64,000 nt of DNA from Salinibacterium sp. PAMC 21357. GTDB taxonomy: Bacteria; Actinomycetota; Actinomycetes; Actinomycetales; Microbacteriaceae. Position numbers and translations under genes: made by a program. Positions 8,716-16,076 of the stretch are shown in pieces; positions within the stretch are counted from its first letter, which is position 1; each line of letters begins with the position of its first letter. The notes under the pieces were generated by a model. It had not been told where the DNA came from and made no database searches. It saw only the letters and a program-made list of their open reading frames with translations. The stretch covers positions 1 to 64,000 of the forward strand of contig NZ_AHWA01000004.1 of assembly GCF_000247645.1 (NCBI RefSeq), given 5' to 3'.

Positions 8716-9273
8716 TCATTGCGAGACGGCGTACAGAGCGCGCGTCAGAGACCTACTTGATATAGCTCGAGAACGAGAACGAATCTTGTTGACCTTAGGC
8801 AATGCCACGGCCATGCAATAGCCCTGGCCGGGGTTCTTCGCGAAGAAGTCTTGGTGGTAGTCCTCGGCGTTGTAATAGTTGTCGAGAGGTTCAATGGTCG
8901 TCACGATGCCGCCATCCCAGTACTCGGATGCTCGATCACGCGCGGCCTCGAAGAGAGCCTTCTGCTCATCGTTCTCATAGAACATCGCTGAACGGTACGA
9001 CGAACCAACATCGTTACCCTGCCGGTTCAACTGGCGTGGGTCGTGCAGGGTGAAGTACACGTCGAGAATTACCTCAGCGGGAATGACGGCGGGGTCGAAG
9101 GTGACCGCTACGGCTTCAGCGTGGCCCGTGGTTTCGGTGCACACCAGCTCATAGCTGGGGTTAGCAACGTGACCACCGGTGTAACCCGAAACGACATCGG
9201 TAACTCCGTTGAGGGTGCGGTAGACCGCGTCGAGGCACCAGAAACAGCCGCCTGCGAGATGAAATGTGTGCAT
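8716..9273 (-). CDS. msrA: Peptide methionine-S-sulfoxide reductase MsrA (C-terminal frameshift likely)
   Basis: Repairs oxidised methionine (S-epimer) in proteins using thioredoxin-type reductant. The catalytic GGCFWC motif is at residues 8-13 and the family motifs GYTGGHVANPSYE and TGHAEAV follow; NPGQGYC carries a resolving-type Cys. Up to about residue 168 everything is normal, but the last 17 residues are basic Arg/Ser junk. Adding one A at about 8771-8773 restores the expected family end (FSSYIK and a stop at 8753), so one base is probably missing in a GAACGAGAACGA repeat. The catalytic part is unaffected. It is divergent from the aldo/keto reductase and has a leaderless promoter. Confidence 0.9.
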   Translation of the reverse strand: MHTFHLAGGCFWCLDAVYRTLNGVTDVVSGYTGGHVANPSYELVCTETTGHAEAVAVTFDPAVIPAEVILDVYFTLHDPRQLNRQGNDVGSSYRSAMFYENDEQKALFEAARDRASEYWDGGIVTTIEPLDNYYNAEDYHQDFFAKNPGQGYCMAVALPKVNKIRSRSRAISSRSLTRALYAVSQ

Positions 9274-9279
9274 AAGTTG

Positions 9280-9285
9280 AGCCTA
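9280..9285 (-). promoter_or_regulatory. -10 element, leaderless promoter of msrA
   Basis: On the minus strand TAGGCT, six bases, then the ATG of msrA. The divergent aldo/keto reductase gene carries the identical hexamer at the same distance. Confidence 0.6.
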
Positions 9286-9351
9286 CTTTCTAGAGCCGGA
9301 TGACTCATACAACACACACTTCCCGTGTGGTGTTCCCTCAGTCGCTGGGCA

Positions 9352-9357
9352 TAGGCT
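9352..9357 (+). promoter_or_regulatory. -10 element, leaderless promoter of the aldo/keto reductase gene
   Basis: TAGGCT, six bases (GAACGA), then the ATG at 9364. Confidence 0.6.
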
Positions 9358-9363
9358 GAACGA

Positions 9364-10370
9364 ATGCCTTATGACGCCGAATCAACCAGATATGACACCA
9401 CCGAATACCACCGCGTAGGCCACAGCGGGCTCAAACTGCCCGCAATCTCCTTAGGACTATGGAACAACTTTGGGTCCGATCGCCCTCGAGACACTCAGCG
9501 CGCAATCCTCCGCCGCGCCTTTGATTTGGGAATCACCCACTTCGACCTCGCCACAACTATGGGCCAGATATTGGCGCTGCCGAGCAGAACTTCGGGGAGA
9601 TCTTCGCCGACGACTTTGAGCCGTACCGCGACGAAATTCTTGTCTCGACTAAGGCCGGCTACACCATGGGGCCTGGCCCCTATCAAGATGGCGGATCGCG
9701 CAAATACCTTCTGTCATCGCTCGATGCGAGCCTTGACCGCCTGGGACTCGAATACGTTGACGTGTTCTACCACCACCGTCCAGATACCGACACCCCTATC
9801 GAAGAGACGATGGGCGCTTTAGCAACCGCGGTGAACTCGGGCAAGGCGCTCTATGTGGGAGTTTCGAACTACAGCCCCGAGCAGACTCTCGCCGCTTCTG
9901 AAGCGCTTGCCGAGTACGGCATCCCGCTTACCATCCATCAGCCGCGCTACAACATGTTCGACCGCCACATTGAAAGCGGCCTCCTGCCAGTGCTTGATCA
10001 GGTCGGCGCCGGCAGCATCGTGTTCTCGCCGCTAGCTCAGGGGCTTCTGACCGATCGCTACATGGACGGAACCATCCCCACTGGGTCGCGCGCGGCAGAG
10101 GGTCGCTGGCTTCAGCCCGGCCCCATCAGCGACACCTACCTTCAGCGTGTTCGTGCACTCAACGAAATCGCGCAGAACCGTGGGCAGAGCCTCGCTCAGT
10201 TGGCGTTGACGTGGGTGCTGCGTCATCCGCAGGTCACGTCAGCACTGGTCGGTGCCAGCAGTGTGGCCCAGCTAGAGAACAACTTTGCCGCGCTTGAGGG
10301 CCCCACCCTAACCGAAGCGGAACTTGCGGCAATCGACGCGCTCGCGGTCGACGGAACCAGCCTGCGCTAA
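9364..10370 (+). pseudogene. Aldo/keto reductase (YghZ/Gpr type), single-base frameshift
   Basis: NADPH-dependent aldehyde reductase of the L-glyceraldehyde-3-phosphate reductase group. Two reading frames together give the full family: residues 1-63 (from YHRVGHSGLKLPAISLGLWN to LRRAFDLGITHFDLA) in the first, and the rest (from NNYGPDIGAAEQNFGEIFAD through STKAGYTMGPGPY, GGSRKYLLSSLDASLDRLG and YVDVFYHHRPD to the end at 10370) in the next frame. The break is at about 9553, where GCC-ACAAC replaces the expected GCC-AACAAC, so one A is missing. The downstream frame is intact for 270 codons, which argues for a very recent mutation or a sequencing error. As read, the enzyme would be dead because the catalytic Tyr/Lys region is shifted. 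Confidence 0.85.
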
Positions 10371-10409
10371 AGGAACTGGCTTGCGCTAAAGATAGCGAGC
10401 CAGACCTCG

Positions 10410-10449
10410 AAACCGGGTCTCACGTTAGTCACGCGAGACCCGGTTTTTT
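10410..10449 (+). terminator. Rho-independent terminator after the aldo/keto reductase
   Basis: AAACCGGGTCTC and GAGACCCGGTTT form a 12-bp perfect stem with a 13-base loop, followed by TTTTTTC. Confidence 0.9.
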
Positions 10450-10505
10450 CATTAAAGCGCCGCGAGAAGCTCCCGGATCAGATGGTCGCAGCAGAATGTC
10501 AGTAG

Positions 10506-10521
10506 TCGAACATATATTCGA
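10506..10521 (+). promoter_or_regulatory. LexA/SOS box-like palindrome
   Basis: TCGAACATATATTCGA differs at one base from the Gram-positive/actinobacterial LexA operator form TCGAAC-N4-GTTCGA. It lies 39 bases upstream of the ATG at 10560, in the interval where a promoter would be. Regulation by LexA is inferred from the motif alone. Confidence 0.5.
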
Positions 10522-10559
10522 ATTGCCCACATAAGCAGGCGCTATCTGAAGGAGCAGCC

Positions 10560-10805
10560 ATGACGACCCTCGACTTTGCTGAAACCACACGCTCGATCAC
10601 CTCGGGCATCGTCACCGTAGAACTCAACGACGACCTCTGGAGGATTACCCGCCCCGATGGCGAAGTTCTTGGCTATGTGCACCGCTGGCAGTCTGATGCC
10701 GGGGCACGCTTTCAAGCCAAACGGATGTTGCAGCGCCAGCGTCGTTTTCTCCCGCTAGGAGACTTCTGGTCTATCGACGACGCACTGGATATCTTTCGAT
10801 TTTGA
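10560..10805 (+). CDS. Small protein, 81 residues, possibly SOS-regulated
   Basis: Unknown function. A strong ribosome site (AAGGAG, about 7 bases upstream) supports the ATG at 10560. The protein is soluble, basic in its middle (FQAKRMLQRQRRF) and has conserved-looking Trp residues. Residues 22-37 resemble the 70-residue protein encoded at 8418-8630, as does the final S-I-D-D-A-L segment. A LexA-like box precedes it. It could be a small DNA-damage-response protein, but nothing in the sequence proves this. Confidence 0.75.
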   Translation: MTTLDFAETTRSITSGIVTVELNDDLWRITRPDGEVLGYVHRWQSDAGARFQAKRMLQRQRRFLPLGDFWSIDDALDIFRF

Positions 10806-10848
10806 TGGGACTCGCCTGTCGCTATGCGTCCCCGCTCACTAGCGGGGT

Positions 10849-10854
10849 TACAGT
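10849..10854 (+). promoter_or_regulatory. -10 element, leaderless promoter of the membrane protein gene at 10861
   Basis: TACAGT, six bases (TCCAAC), then the ATG at 10861. Confidence 0.6.
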
Positions 10855-10860
10855 TCCAAC

Positions 10861-11547
10861 ATGATTCTTCAGTGGTGGAATGACCTCGTTGACTGGTTCA
10901 ACTCCGATCAGGGTTCGGCGTTCATTACGGGCGCCCTCGTGCCCTTCCTCGCGATCATTGTTGGGGGAATCATCGTGGGATTGATAGCTCGCTCATCGCT
11001 GCGTCGCCTCATCGGCCAACAAGACCGCCAGGCAAAAGCTGCCGCCGTTGCCGCCCTCATCTCGTCAGGCCGTCGCGCAGCGACGTGGAGCACTCTCTCC
11101 GCTGGCGAAAAAGAGCATGTTGACCACCAGGCGAGCGAAGCCGAAGTTCGCGTGCGCCTCCTCCCCCTCAAGGGCGCCGATATCGCCGCCGACTGGGCAG
11201 CGCACAAGCTCGCCACGATGAAGAAGAACTCCGTCAACTACAGCTTCCAAGCCGAGCAAGACCTCGCCGAATTGCAAGAGGGACTCCTCGATTGGCAAGC
11301 CCGTCCCGGCCGCGCCAAGAAGCTCTTTGCTCAAGACCTCGCCAGCTGGAAATACGAGACAGGCGAAGCAGAAGACGAACTCGTCGTCAAGCAACAAGAG
11401 TGGGCTTCACGACAAGCTGCCGAAGAAGCAACATCAGCAGCATCCACGTCGAGCTCCAGCGCGGCCAGTTCTAGCGCCGCGACGCCAAGCACGTCAAATT
11501 CAGCGTCAGAAACCGCCCCCACCGTCGTCACCCCCGACCGCAACTAA
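10861..11547 (+). CDS. Membrane-anchored protein with cytoplasmic helical domain
   Basis: Unknown function, 228 residues. One strong transmembrane helix (about residues 20-43, GALVPFLAIIVGGIIVGLIA) follows an amphipathic N-terminus with several Trp. The positively charged RSSLRRLIGQQDRQAK after it predicts that the rest is cytoplasmic. Residues 50-185 look all-helical, with LSAGEKEHVDHQASEAEVRVR and YSFQAEQDLAELQEGLLDWQ. The last ~45 residues are Ser/Ala/Thr low complexity. No enzymatic motif seen. It has its own leaderless promoter and stands alone. Confidence 0.75.
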   Translation: MILQWWNDLVDWFNSDQGSAFITGALVPFLAIIVGGIIVGLIARSSLRRLIGQQDRQAKAAAVAALISSGRRAATWSTLSAGEKEHVDHQASEAEVRVRLLPLKGADIAADWAAHKLATMKKNSVNYSFQAEQDLAELQEGLLDWQARPGRAKKLFAQDLASWKYETGEAEDELVVKQQEWASRQAAEEATSAASTSSSSAASSSAATPSTSNSASETAPTVVTPDRN

Positions 11548-11614
11548 CAGCGCGCTCAGAGAGCGCGAACCACTCGACACGCAGCTGACGTTGGCGCTCG
11601 CGAGCTAGATTATT

Positions 11615-12019
11615 TCAAGAATCTGGTCCGTCAATGGCGACAATGCGCGCGGACCACGGACAAAACCTGTCTGACGTGATGACTTCGTCCTCTACTTGCT
11701 GAGGGGTGCCGTCGCACACCTCGATCGTGATGTTCGCGAACTCCAGCGATTGAGGATCAATATGCCAGGTCCAAGGCGCATTCACGCTCGGATCGTCACG
11801 CACCACAACGCCGCTCGGAATTGCCGCAAGACTCTCCCCCGCCAACAGTGCCTCGGCATGCGCAATAAGTTCGGGTGTCGCCAACTCGATTGTGAAACGC
11901 TCGCCGCCAGCAACTTCGAACGTCGCCACCGTCGGCTCAGGCCCAGAGATGCAGCCCGACAGCGTCACCGCCAATGCACAAGCAATAGCCGTCGCCGACA
12001 GCGCGGAGCGCACGATCAT
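11615..12019 (-). CDS. Lipoprotein, BP74-N-like domain
   Basis: Secreted lipoprotein of 134 residues with a lipobox LSGC (Cys about residue 23). The mature part (ATFEVAGGERFTIELATPEL, then GVVVRDDPSVNAPWTWHIDP, LEFANITIEVCDG and SDRFCPWSARIVAI) resembles the domain found in bacterial homologues of the Dictyostelium calcium-binding protein BP74; that assignment is from memory and was not checked. Two Cys (VCDG and FCPW) could pair. It starts eight bases after the DUF1801 gene stop, so it is the second gene of a two-gene unit. Role unknown. Confidence 0.75.
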   Translation of the reverse strand: MIVRSALSATAIACALAVTLSGCISGPEPTVATFEVAGGERFTIELATPELIAHAEALLAGESLAAIPSGVVVRDDPSVNAPWTWHIDPQSLEFANITIEVCDGTPQQVEDEVITSDRFCPWSARIVAIDGPDS

Positions 12020-12027
12020 GACCGCGC

Positions 12028-12468
12028 TCAGTCGCTTTCAGCGAGTGCATCGTAATCGAACCGGGCAACCTCGTAGCTGCGCGTCAGCAGTTCTTCAAGG
12101 ACAGTCAGATCGACATCCGCGAGCTTCTTCACATAAAGACAGCCCACAGCCAGTTCGTGCGTACCCAAGCGCTCTAACAGCTCGGGAAACTCCCGAAAAT
12201 TGCGGGCGGTGTACAACGAAATCTTTGCTTTTCGGGTCGAAAACCCGATGGAGGCAGTATCGCCCTCACGGCCAGTCGCATAGCGATAGTGGCTTGACCC
12301 AAACCCGATGATTGACGGTCCCCACATCGCGGCGCTCTGGCCTGAGGCCCGTTCGAAGATGGTCAGCAGTGTTTCTGCTTCTTCGCGACGCCGTTCCGAT
12401 TCCACAGCAGAAATAAAGTCCGAGACGCTCGACGCCGTGGGAGTGGTCTTGTTCGGCTGGTTTGTCAT
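12028..12468 (-). CDS. DUF1801 (YdhG-like) domain protein
   Basis: Conserved cytoplasmic protein of unknown function, 146 residues from the ATG at 12468. The frame runs further upstream but there it overlaps tRNA-Arg. The DUF1801 pattern is visible: SDFISAVESERRREEAETL, then MWGPSIIGFGSSHYRYATGR, ASIGFSTRKAKISLY and LGTHELAVGCLYVKKLADVD. The N-terminal ~12 residues are flexible. The lipoprotein gene follows at eight bases, so the pair is probably co-transcribed. Confidence 0.85.
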   Translation of the reverse strand: MTNQPNKTTPTASSVSDFISAVESERRREEAETLLTIFERASGQSAAMWGPSIIGFGSSHYRYATGREGDTASIGFSTRKAKISLYTARNFREFPELLERLGTHELAVGCLYVKKLADVDLTVLEELLTRSYEVARFDYDALAESD

Positions 12469-12488
12469 CGGCGACCCTTTCACTACGG

Positions 12489-12561
12489 TGCCCTCGGCAG
12501 GATTCGAACCTGCGACCAAGAGATTAGAAGGCTCCTGCTCTATCCCCTGAGCTACGAGGGC
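12489..12561 (-). tRNA. tRNA-Arg(TCT)
   Basis: Minus-strand cloverleaf: acceptor GCCCTCG pairs with CGAGGGC plus discriminator A, the D-arm has TAGCTCAGGGGATAGAGCA, the anticodon loop is CTTCTAA with anticodon TCT, and the T-arm has GCAGG-TTCGAAT-CCTGC. CCA is not encoded. It decodes AGA (and AGG by wobble), rare codons in a GC-rich genome. Confidence 0.95.
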
Positions 12562-12689
12562 GGGGTATACACCTTAAACGATAGCGTGTTGCCGGCCCGC
12601 GAATATCCCCTCGGCCTGCCCTTCGAGGGTTGCTCAGGTCGACCTCTAGCTAGGATGAGCGGGTCGTTATATCTACAAGGGAGACGATG

Positions 12690-12725
12690 ATGTCGTTTAA
12701 CTCGCTGGAGCGCGTGACGAAGTGA
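12690..12725 (+). CDS. Possible leader peptide (11 codons) before the membrane protein gene
   Basis: ATG at 12690 (a second in-frame ATG is at 12687) with a well-placed GGGAG ribosome site. It encodes MSFNSLERVTK, then TGA at 12723-12725. The stop overlaps the GTG start at 12722 (GTGA), the arrangement expected for translational coupling. Whether it is a true peptide gene or only a ribosome-loading device is not decidable here. Confidence 0.35.
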   Translation: MSFNSLERVTK

Positions 12726-13492
12726 GTCGGCTGACCCTTTCGCCTCGTGTGGTTGTGGACTCCCAGCGACGCGTGATCGTTGAACTTTCGCGCAACCGCC
12801 GTATCGCTTTTATTGTCATCTTCAGCGCAATTGCGCTCATCGGGGCTATTCCTGTGTTTGCGGCACAAGAGCCCGGGTTTCGCATGTTCATCGGCGCTGG
12901 TGTGCTGTTCATGGTGATCGGCATGTTTGTTGGACTCACGTGGACAAATTCCGCCCGCATGGGCAGGGTGCAACTCGATTCACGAGCACCCAGCCTTCGT
13001 TTTGCAGCCTCACCGGGCATGTTTGCCCTATTTCCCGTGCTGGCAGTAAGCGCGTTGATGCCAGCACTGGTCGTGGTCGGGTTCTCCTGGGCAGGACTGC
13101 CATCCACAATGGGGGATGGACTTGTGCGCTGGGGACCATTCGCTATCGCGATCCTCGCCCTGGCCTGGCTTGCTCAACTGGTGTGGTCTTTTCGACTCAC
13201 ACTCGGTCTCACACTTTCCGTCGACGGCCTGAGCGGTGTGCGCGGAGGCTCTCACCTCGCGTTCGACTGGGATGACATCTCAACTATCACCGCTGTCTCA
13301 GACCGTGGAGCAAAGCTGGCGATCACCACGACGTCGGGTTCCGCCGTCATTATTGAGCCGCGGTGGCTTGGTTCGGATCCCAACGAGGCTGCGGCAATCG
13401 CTAGCTATTTTCTTCAGCATCCGGAACAACGAAGCCTGCTCGGCGATCCGCTGGCGGCCATCGCACACGTCGAAAAAATCGCTGCGGGCTGA
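12722..13492 (+). CDS. Polytopic membrane protein with C-terminal soluble domain
   Basis: Unknown function, 256 residues, GTG start. Four hydrophobic segments are seen at about residues 28-46, 56-76, 99-123 and 138-160. The C-terminal part after a fourth helix (LTLSVDGLSGVRGGSHLAFDWDD onward to residue 250) is beta-rich and reminiscent of a pleckstrin-homology-like bacterial domain, but I do not recognise the family with confidence. No ribosome site of its own lies at a good distance; translation may depend on the short upstream frame that ends in GTGA. Confidence 0.7.
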   Translation: MSRLTLSPRVVVDSQRRVIVELSRNRRIAFIVIFSAIALIGAIPVFAAQEPGFRMFIGAGVLFMVIGMFVGLTWTNSARMGRVQLDSRAPSLRFAASPGMFALFPVLAVSALMPALVVVGFSWAGLPSTMGDGLVRWGPFAIAILALAWLAQLVWSFRLTLGLTLSVDGLSGVRGGSHLAFDWDDISTITAVSDRGAKLAITTTSGSAVIIEPRWLGSDPNEAAAIASYFLQHPEQRSLLGDPLAAIAHVEKIAAG

Positions 13493-13504
13493 TCACCAGA
13501 TAAC

Positions 13505-13861
13505 TCAGCAATCGGTTCGCGTCGGAGCCCATACAGCTTTCGCTAGCGCCACGAGCATCTGATTTACCGTCGGGGCACCCTGAGCCCGGAATACTTCATC
13601 GCCGTTGGCAGCAACGATAACGATGGTCGGCGTCGACACGATTCCTGCGCGCTCAGCTTCATCTGAGTGGCGGGCGACATCCAACTCTGCGTAGTCCACC
13701 TGCGTCACGAGCTTCGATACCTGATCGAGGGTGTCGCGGGCTGTCGCACAGGGGTCGCAAAATGCCGATGAAAAGAACAACACCGTTGGGCGCTTATCAG
13801 CGTTCACGGTGTTGCTCTTCGTCACGTCGGAGTGGTTCTTAGAGGTCGTTTCGCTCGTCAA
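13505..13861 (-). CDS. Thioredoxin-fold protein, cytoplasmic
   Basis: Thiol-disulfide protein of 118 residues with a divergent redox motif: VLFFSSAFCDPCATARDTL puts C-D-P-C where thioredoxin has C-G-P-C. The later STPTIVIVAANGDEVFRAQG holds the cis-Pro region. No signal peptide. It probably starts with TTG at 13861, inside the end of the upstream gene (23-base overlap) behind a GGAAG site; a later start would trim the polar N-terminus without harming the fold. It is co-transcribed with the 92-residue gene before it. Confidence 0.82.
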   Translation of the reverse strand: MTSETTSKNHSDVTKSNTVNADKRPTVLFFSSAFCDPCATARDTLDQVSKLVTQVDYAELDVARHSDEAERAGIVSTPTIVIVAANGDEVFRAQGAPTVNQMLVALAKAVWAPTRTDC

Positions 13862-14117
13862 GATCTTCCAGAGGTTCGCTGTCTGCTTTATCCCACGTGT
13901 AAGTCACGTGAACCTGCTCGCCGACCTGCTTGGCAACAGGGGCGTCATAACGCAGTTGGGTTTCTGACCCTTCGGCATCTGCCGCGATGAGAGTCACGTA
14001 ATCATCCCACCCCTCTTCAGTTGCAATGCGCTTGTCGTTCTGGCCGTCGTAGGGGCCGTCGACGTAGAACACGATGTACTCGTCGCCGTGCGCGAGCGTG
14101 GGAGTTGATTCGGTCAT
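13839..14117 (-). CDS. Small hypothetical protein, 92 residues
   Basis: Acidic cytoplasmic protein of unknown function. The ATG at 14117 (MTESTPTLAHGDEYIVFYVD) is preferred to a TTG seven codons upstream that lacks a ribosome site. Sequence features are EYIVFYVDGPYDGQNDKRIATE and QVHVTYTWDKADSE, with no cysteine, membrane segment or known motif. Its end overlaps the thioredoxin-like gene. It is divergent from orn, with about 65 bases between them. Confidence 0.7.
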   Translation of the reverse strand: MTESTPTLAHGDEYIVFYVDGPYDGQNDKRIATEEGWDDYVTLIAADAEGSETQLRYDAPVAKQVGEQVHVTYTWDKADSEPLEDLDERNDL

Positions 14118-14172
14118 GCCCTCAGTTTTATCAGACAAGAGTGAGCGAACGCTGGTGACACCGCATCAACGG

Positions 14173-14178
14173 TAGAAT
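14173..14178 (+). promoter_or_regulatory. -10 element, leaderless promoter of orn
   Basis: TAGAAT, six bases (CGACTT), then the ATG at 14185. Confidence 0.65.
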
Positions 14179-14184
14179 CGACTT

Positions 14185-14805
14185 ATGGCATCTCACGCTG
14201 AATATCTCGTCTGGATCGACTGCGAAATGACGGGACTGGATGTCGCAATCGATGAACTCGTCGAAGTTGCGGTGGTCATCACCGATTATGACCTCGTTCC
14301 TGTCGATGAGGGAATGACGATCGTCATCAAACCGAGCGCCGCAGCACTCGAAAATATGGGCGAATTTGTGACCCAAATGCATACCTCCAGTGGCCTCATC
14401 GATGAGATGCCCCATGGGGTGTCGTTGGCAGACGCCGAGTTCGCCGTGAACGAGTACATCGTGCGCTACGTGCCGAATCCTCGCTCGGCACCACTGGCTG
14501 GCAACACGATCGGCACCGACCGAACTTTCTTGGCTAAATACATGCCTCGCGTCGACAGTCACCTTCATTACCGCAGCATTGATGTGTCGTCGATCAAAGA
14601 ACTCTCCAAGCACTGGTTCCCACGGGTGTACTTCAACGCGCCAGCAAAAGATGGCGGACACCGCGCCCTTGCCGACATTTTGGAGTCCATCCGCGAGCTC
14701 GATTACTACCGCAAAGCAGTCTTCGTCGGCGAACCAGGACCGACTACCGATCAGGTCAAAATAATTTCTGCTGACGTAGTGGACGGATTCGCCTCTCGTC
14801 TGTAA
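14185..14805 (+). CDS. orn: Oligoribonuclease
   Basis: 3'-5' exoribonuclease that degrades 2-5 nt RNA, the last step of mRNA turnover and of pGpG removal. The 206 residues are slightly longer than the usual ~181-200. The DEDDh exonuclease motifs are visible: WIDCEMTGLD (Asp, Glu), the middle region PLAGNTIGTDRTFLAKYMPR with the second Asp, and GGHRALADILESI with the catalytic His and last Asp. The LxxYRS-type HYRSIDVSSIKEL is typical of Orn. Leaderless promoter directly upstream; tRNA-His follows. Confidence 0.95.
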   Translation: MASHAEYLVWIDCEMTGLDVAIDELVEVAVVITDYDLVPVDEGMTIVIKPSAAALENMGEFVTQMHTSSGLIDEMPHGVSLADAEFAVNEYIVRYVPNPRSAPLAGNTIGTDRTFLAKYMPRVDSHLHYRSIDVSSIKELSKHWFPRVYFNAPAKDGGHRALADILESIRELDYYRKAVFVGEPGPTTDQVKIISADVVDGFASRL

Positions 14806-14850
14806 TACACTTGTAGAGTTGCTTATCGCCGAAGGGCGAGAACAGCCTTG

Positions 14851-14926
14851 GTGGGCGTAGCTCAGTTGGTAGAGCGCTGGCTTGTGGAGCCGGAAGTCGC
14901 GGGTTCGAGCCCCGTCGTTCACCCCA
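14851..14926 (+). tRNA. tRNA-His(GTG)
   Basis: Acceptor GTGGGCG pairs with CGTTCAC (two G-T pairs), the anticodon loop TTGTGGA carries GTG, the T-arm is GCGGG-TTCGAGC-CCCGT, and CCA is encoded at 14924-14926. The genomic base before the acceptor is G (14850), opposite discriminator C, supplying the G-1 identity base of tRNA-His. Confidence 0.95.
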
Positions 14927-14928
14927 AG

Positions 14929-14996
14929 AAAACAGTGGCTTGGCACCCGTGATTTCACTCAGTGATCTCAACAAGTGCCAGGTCACTGTTTTATTT
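14929..14996 (+). terminator. Probable terminator after tRNA-His
   Basis: AAAACAGTG and CACTGTTTT, plus inner GGCAC/GTGCC, form an interrupted stem ending in a T-rich run (TGTTTTATTT). The loop is long, so efficiency is uncertain. Confidence 0.6.
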
Positions 14997-15064
14997 AACA
15001 CGGCATCACTTCGCGTAACGCTGAATCGAATCTTCGCTCCAGCGTGGACTGGCAAGCTGTACTC

Positions 15065-15415
15065 ATGGAGACTCTCGACGCAGAACAGTTCGAGGCGCTC
15101 GTAATCGATGAACTCGATGCGCTATCTGATGAGATTGTCGATGGCCTAGAGAATGTTGTGTTCGTAACTGAGGATCGCCCCGAAGACGGTTCACTCTCAG
15201 TCCTGGGGCTCTATGACGGCGTGGCGCTGACCGAGCGTGGTCAATACGGTTTCGGAGAGTTGCCCGACCGCATCATCCTGTTTCGTGAGCCGCTTCTCGC
15301 GATCTGCGAATCCCTTGATGAGCTGAAAGAGCAGATTCACGTGACTCTCGTTCACGAGATCGCGCACTACTACGGGATAAATGACGAGCAATTGCACGAA
15401 CTCGGCTGGGCGTAG
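15065..15415 (+). CDS. Minimal zincin-type metallopeptidase (DUF1025 family)
   Basis: Small putative zinc protease of 116 residues. The signature H-E-I-A-H-Y-Y-G-I lies near the C-terminus (VTLVHEIAHYYGINDEQLHE), which supplies the HExxH plus downstream acidic residue of the family. FEALVIDELDALSDEIVDGL and VLGLYDGVALTERG are typical of the DUF1025/zincin_1 group. ATG at 15065 is preferred; CAAGCT, six bases, ATG resembles the leaderless pattern. A GTG at 15044 would add seven residues. It sits alone after tRNA-His. Confidence 0.85.
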   Translation: METLDAEQFEALVIDELDALSDEIVDGLENVVFVTEDRPEDGSLSVLGLYDGVALTERGQYGFGELPDRIILFREPLLAICESLDELKEQIHVTLVHEIAHYYGINDEQLHELGWA

Positions 15416-15485
15416 CCCACGTTGGGAGGTCTTCGAGCCACAACCGCGTAAGATTTCGTGAGTGTTCCGAACTTCTGGAGGATTA

Positions 15486-16076
15486 ATGATTTCGAGCAAG
15501 CGCGCTAGTGCGTTGTTGATGGCACCCGCGGCACTGCTGATTCTTTCGGGGTGCGCCTTGATCGAACCCGCCGATACCAGCGAGCCACCAACGGCCATGC
15601 AAACGTGCGCTCTCGGTCACACCTGGCAACTCGATACTGTCGATCTTTCGGAGAAACTTCTTGTCGAGTTGCCCATTGATGGCGTTCCGGCAACAGCGGT
15701 AGAGCCCAGCGGTGGGCAGACCCTCGTGTGGGAAGAAACCGGCGCGGTCACCATTGATTCTGACTTGGAGTTCACGATTACCGCTGCTCCCGCCGCCGAC
15801 CAGATTTATACGCTCACGCAGGCGTACAACGGCACAGTTCTTGGCAAAGCACTCATTAACGTGGATGTCGCAATCCCCCGCAATTGGGATGTGACTGACT
15901 ACGAAGTCGAAACGTCGGCAGCGTTGAATGATGAGCCTTTAGAGGCTGTCCCCTACGTGATTCCGCGCAGCGATTTCGATGACAAACTCGGGCTGATTAT
16001 TACGTGCGAGGCAGACATAATGACGATCAACCCGCGCGGAACTGACTTCATTCAGCGTTGGACAAAATCCAGCTAG
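15486..16076 (+). CDS. Secreted lipoprotein of unknown function
   Basis: 196 residues from the ATG at 15486, chosen for its GGAGG ribosome site and because the signal peptide (MISSKRASALLMAPAALLIL, lipobox LSGC, Cys at about residue 23) then starts at the N-terminus. The mature part has two Cys (QTCALGHTW and IITCEADIM) near its ends and is rich in beta-type sequence. No family recognised. Its last 29 bases overlap tail-to-tail the P-loop kinase gene on the other strand. Confidence 0.78.
   Translation: MISSKRASALLMAPAALLILSGCALIEPADTSEPPTAMQTCALGHTWQLDTVDLSEKLLVELPIDGVPATAVEPSGGQTLVWEETGAVTIDSDLEFTITAAPAADQIYTLTQAYNGTVLGKALINVDVAIPRNWDVTDYEVETSAALNDEPLEAVPYVIPRSDFDDKLGLIITCEADIMTINPRGTDFIQRWTKSS

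Noticed and set aside
12480-12720. Attachment site or island at tRNA-Arg
   Set aside because: No integrase and no repeat of the tRNA 3' end seen in the window; neighbours look chromosomal.
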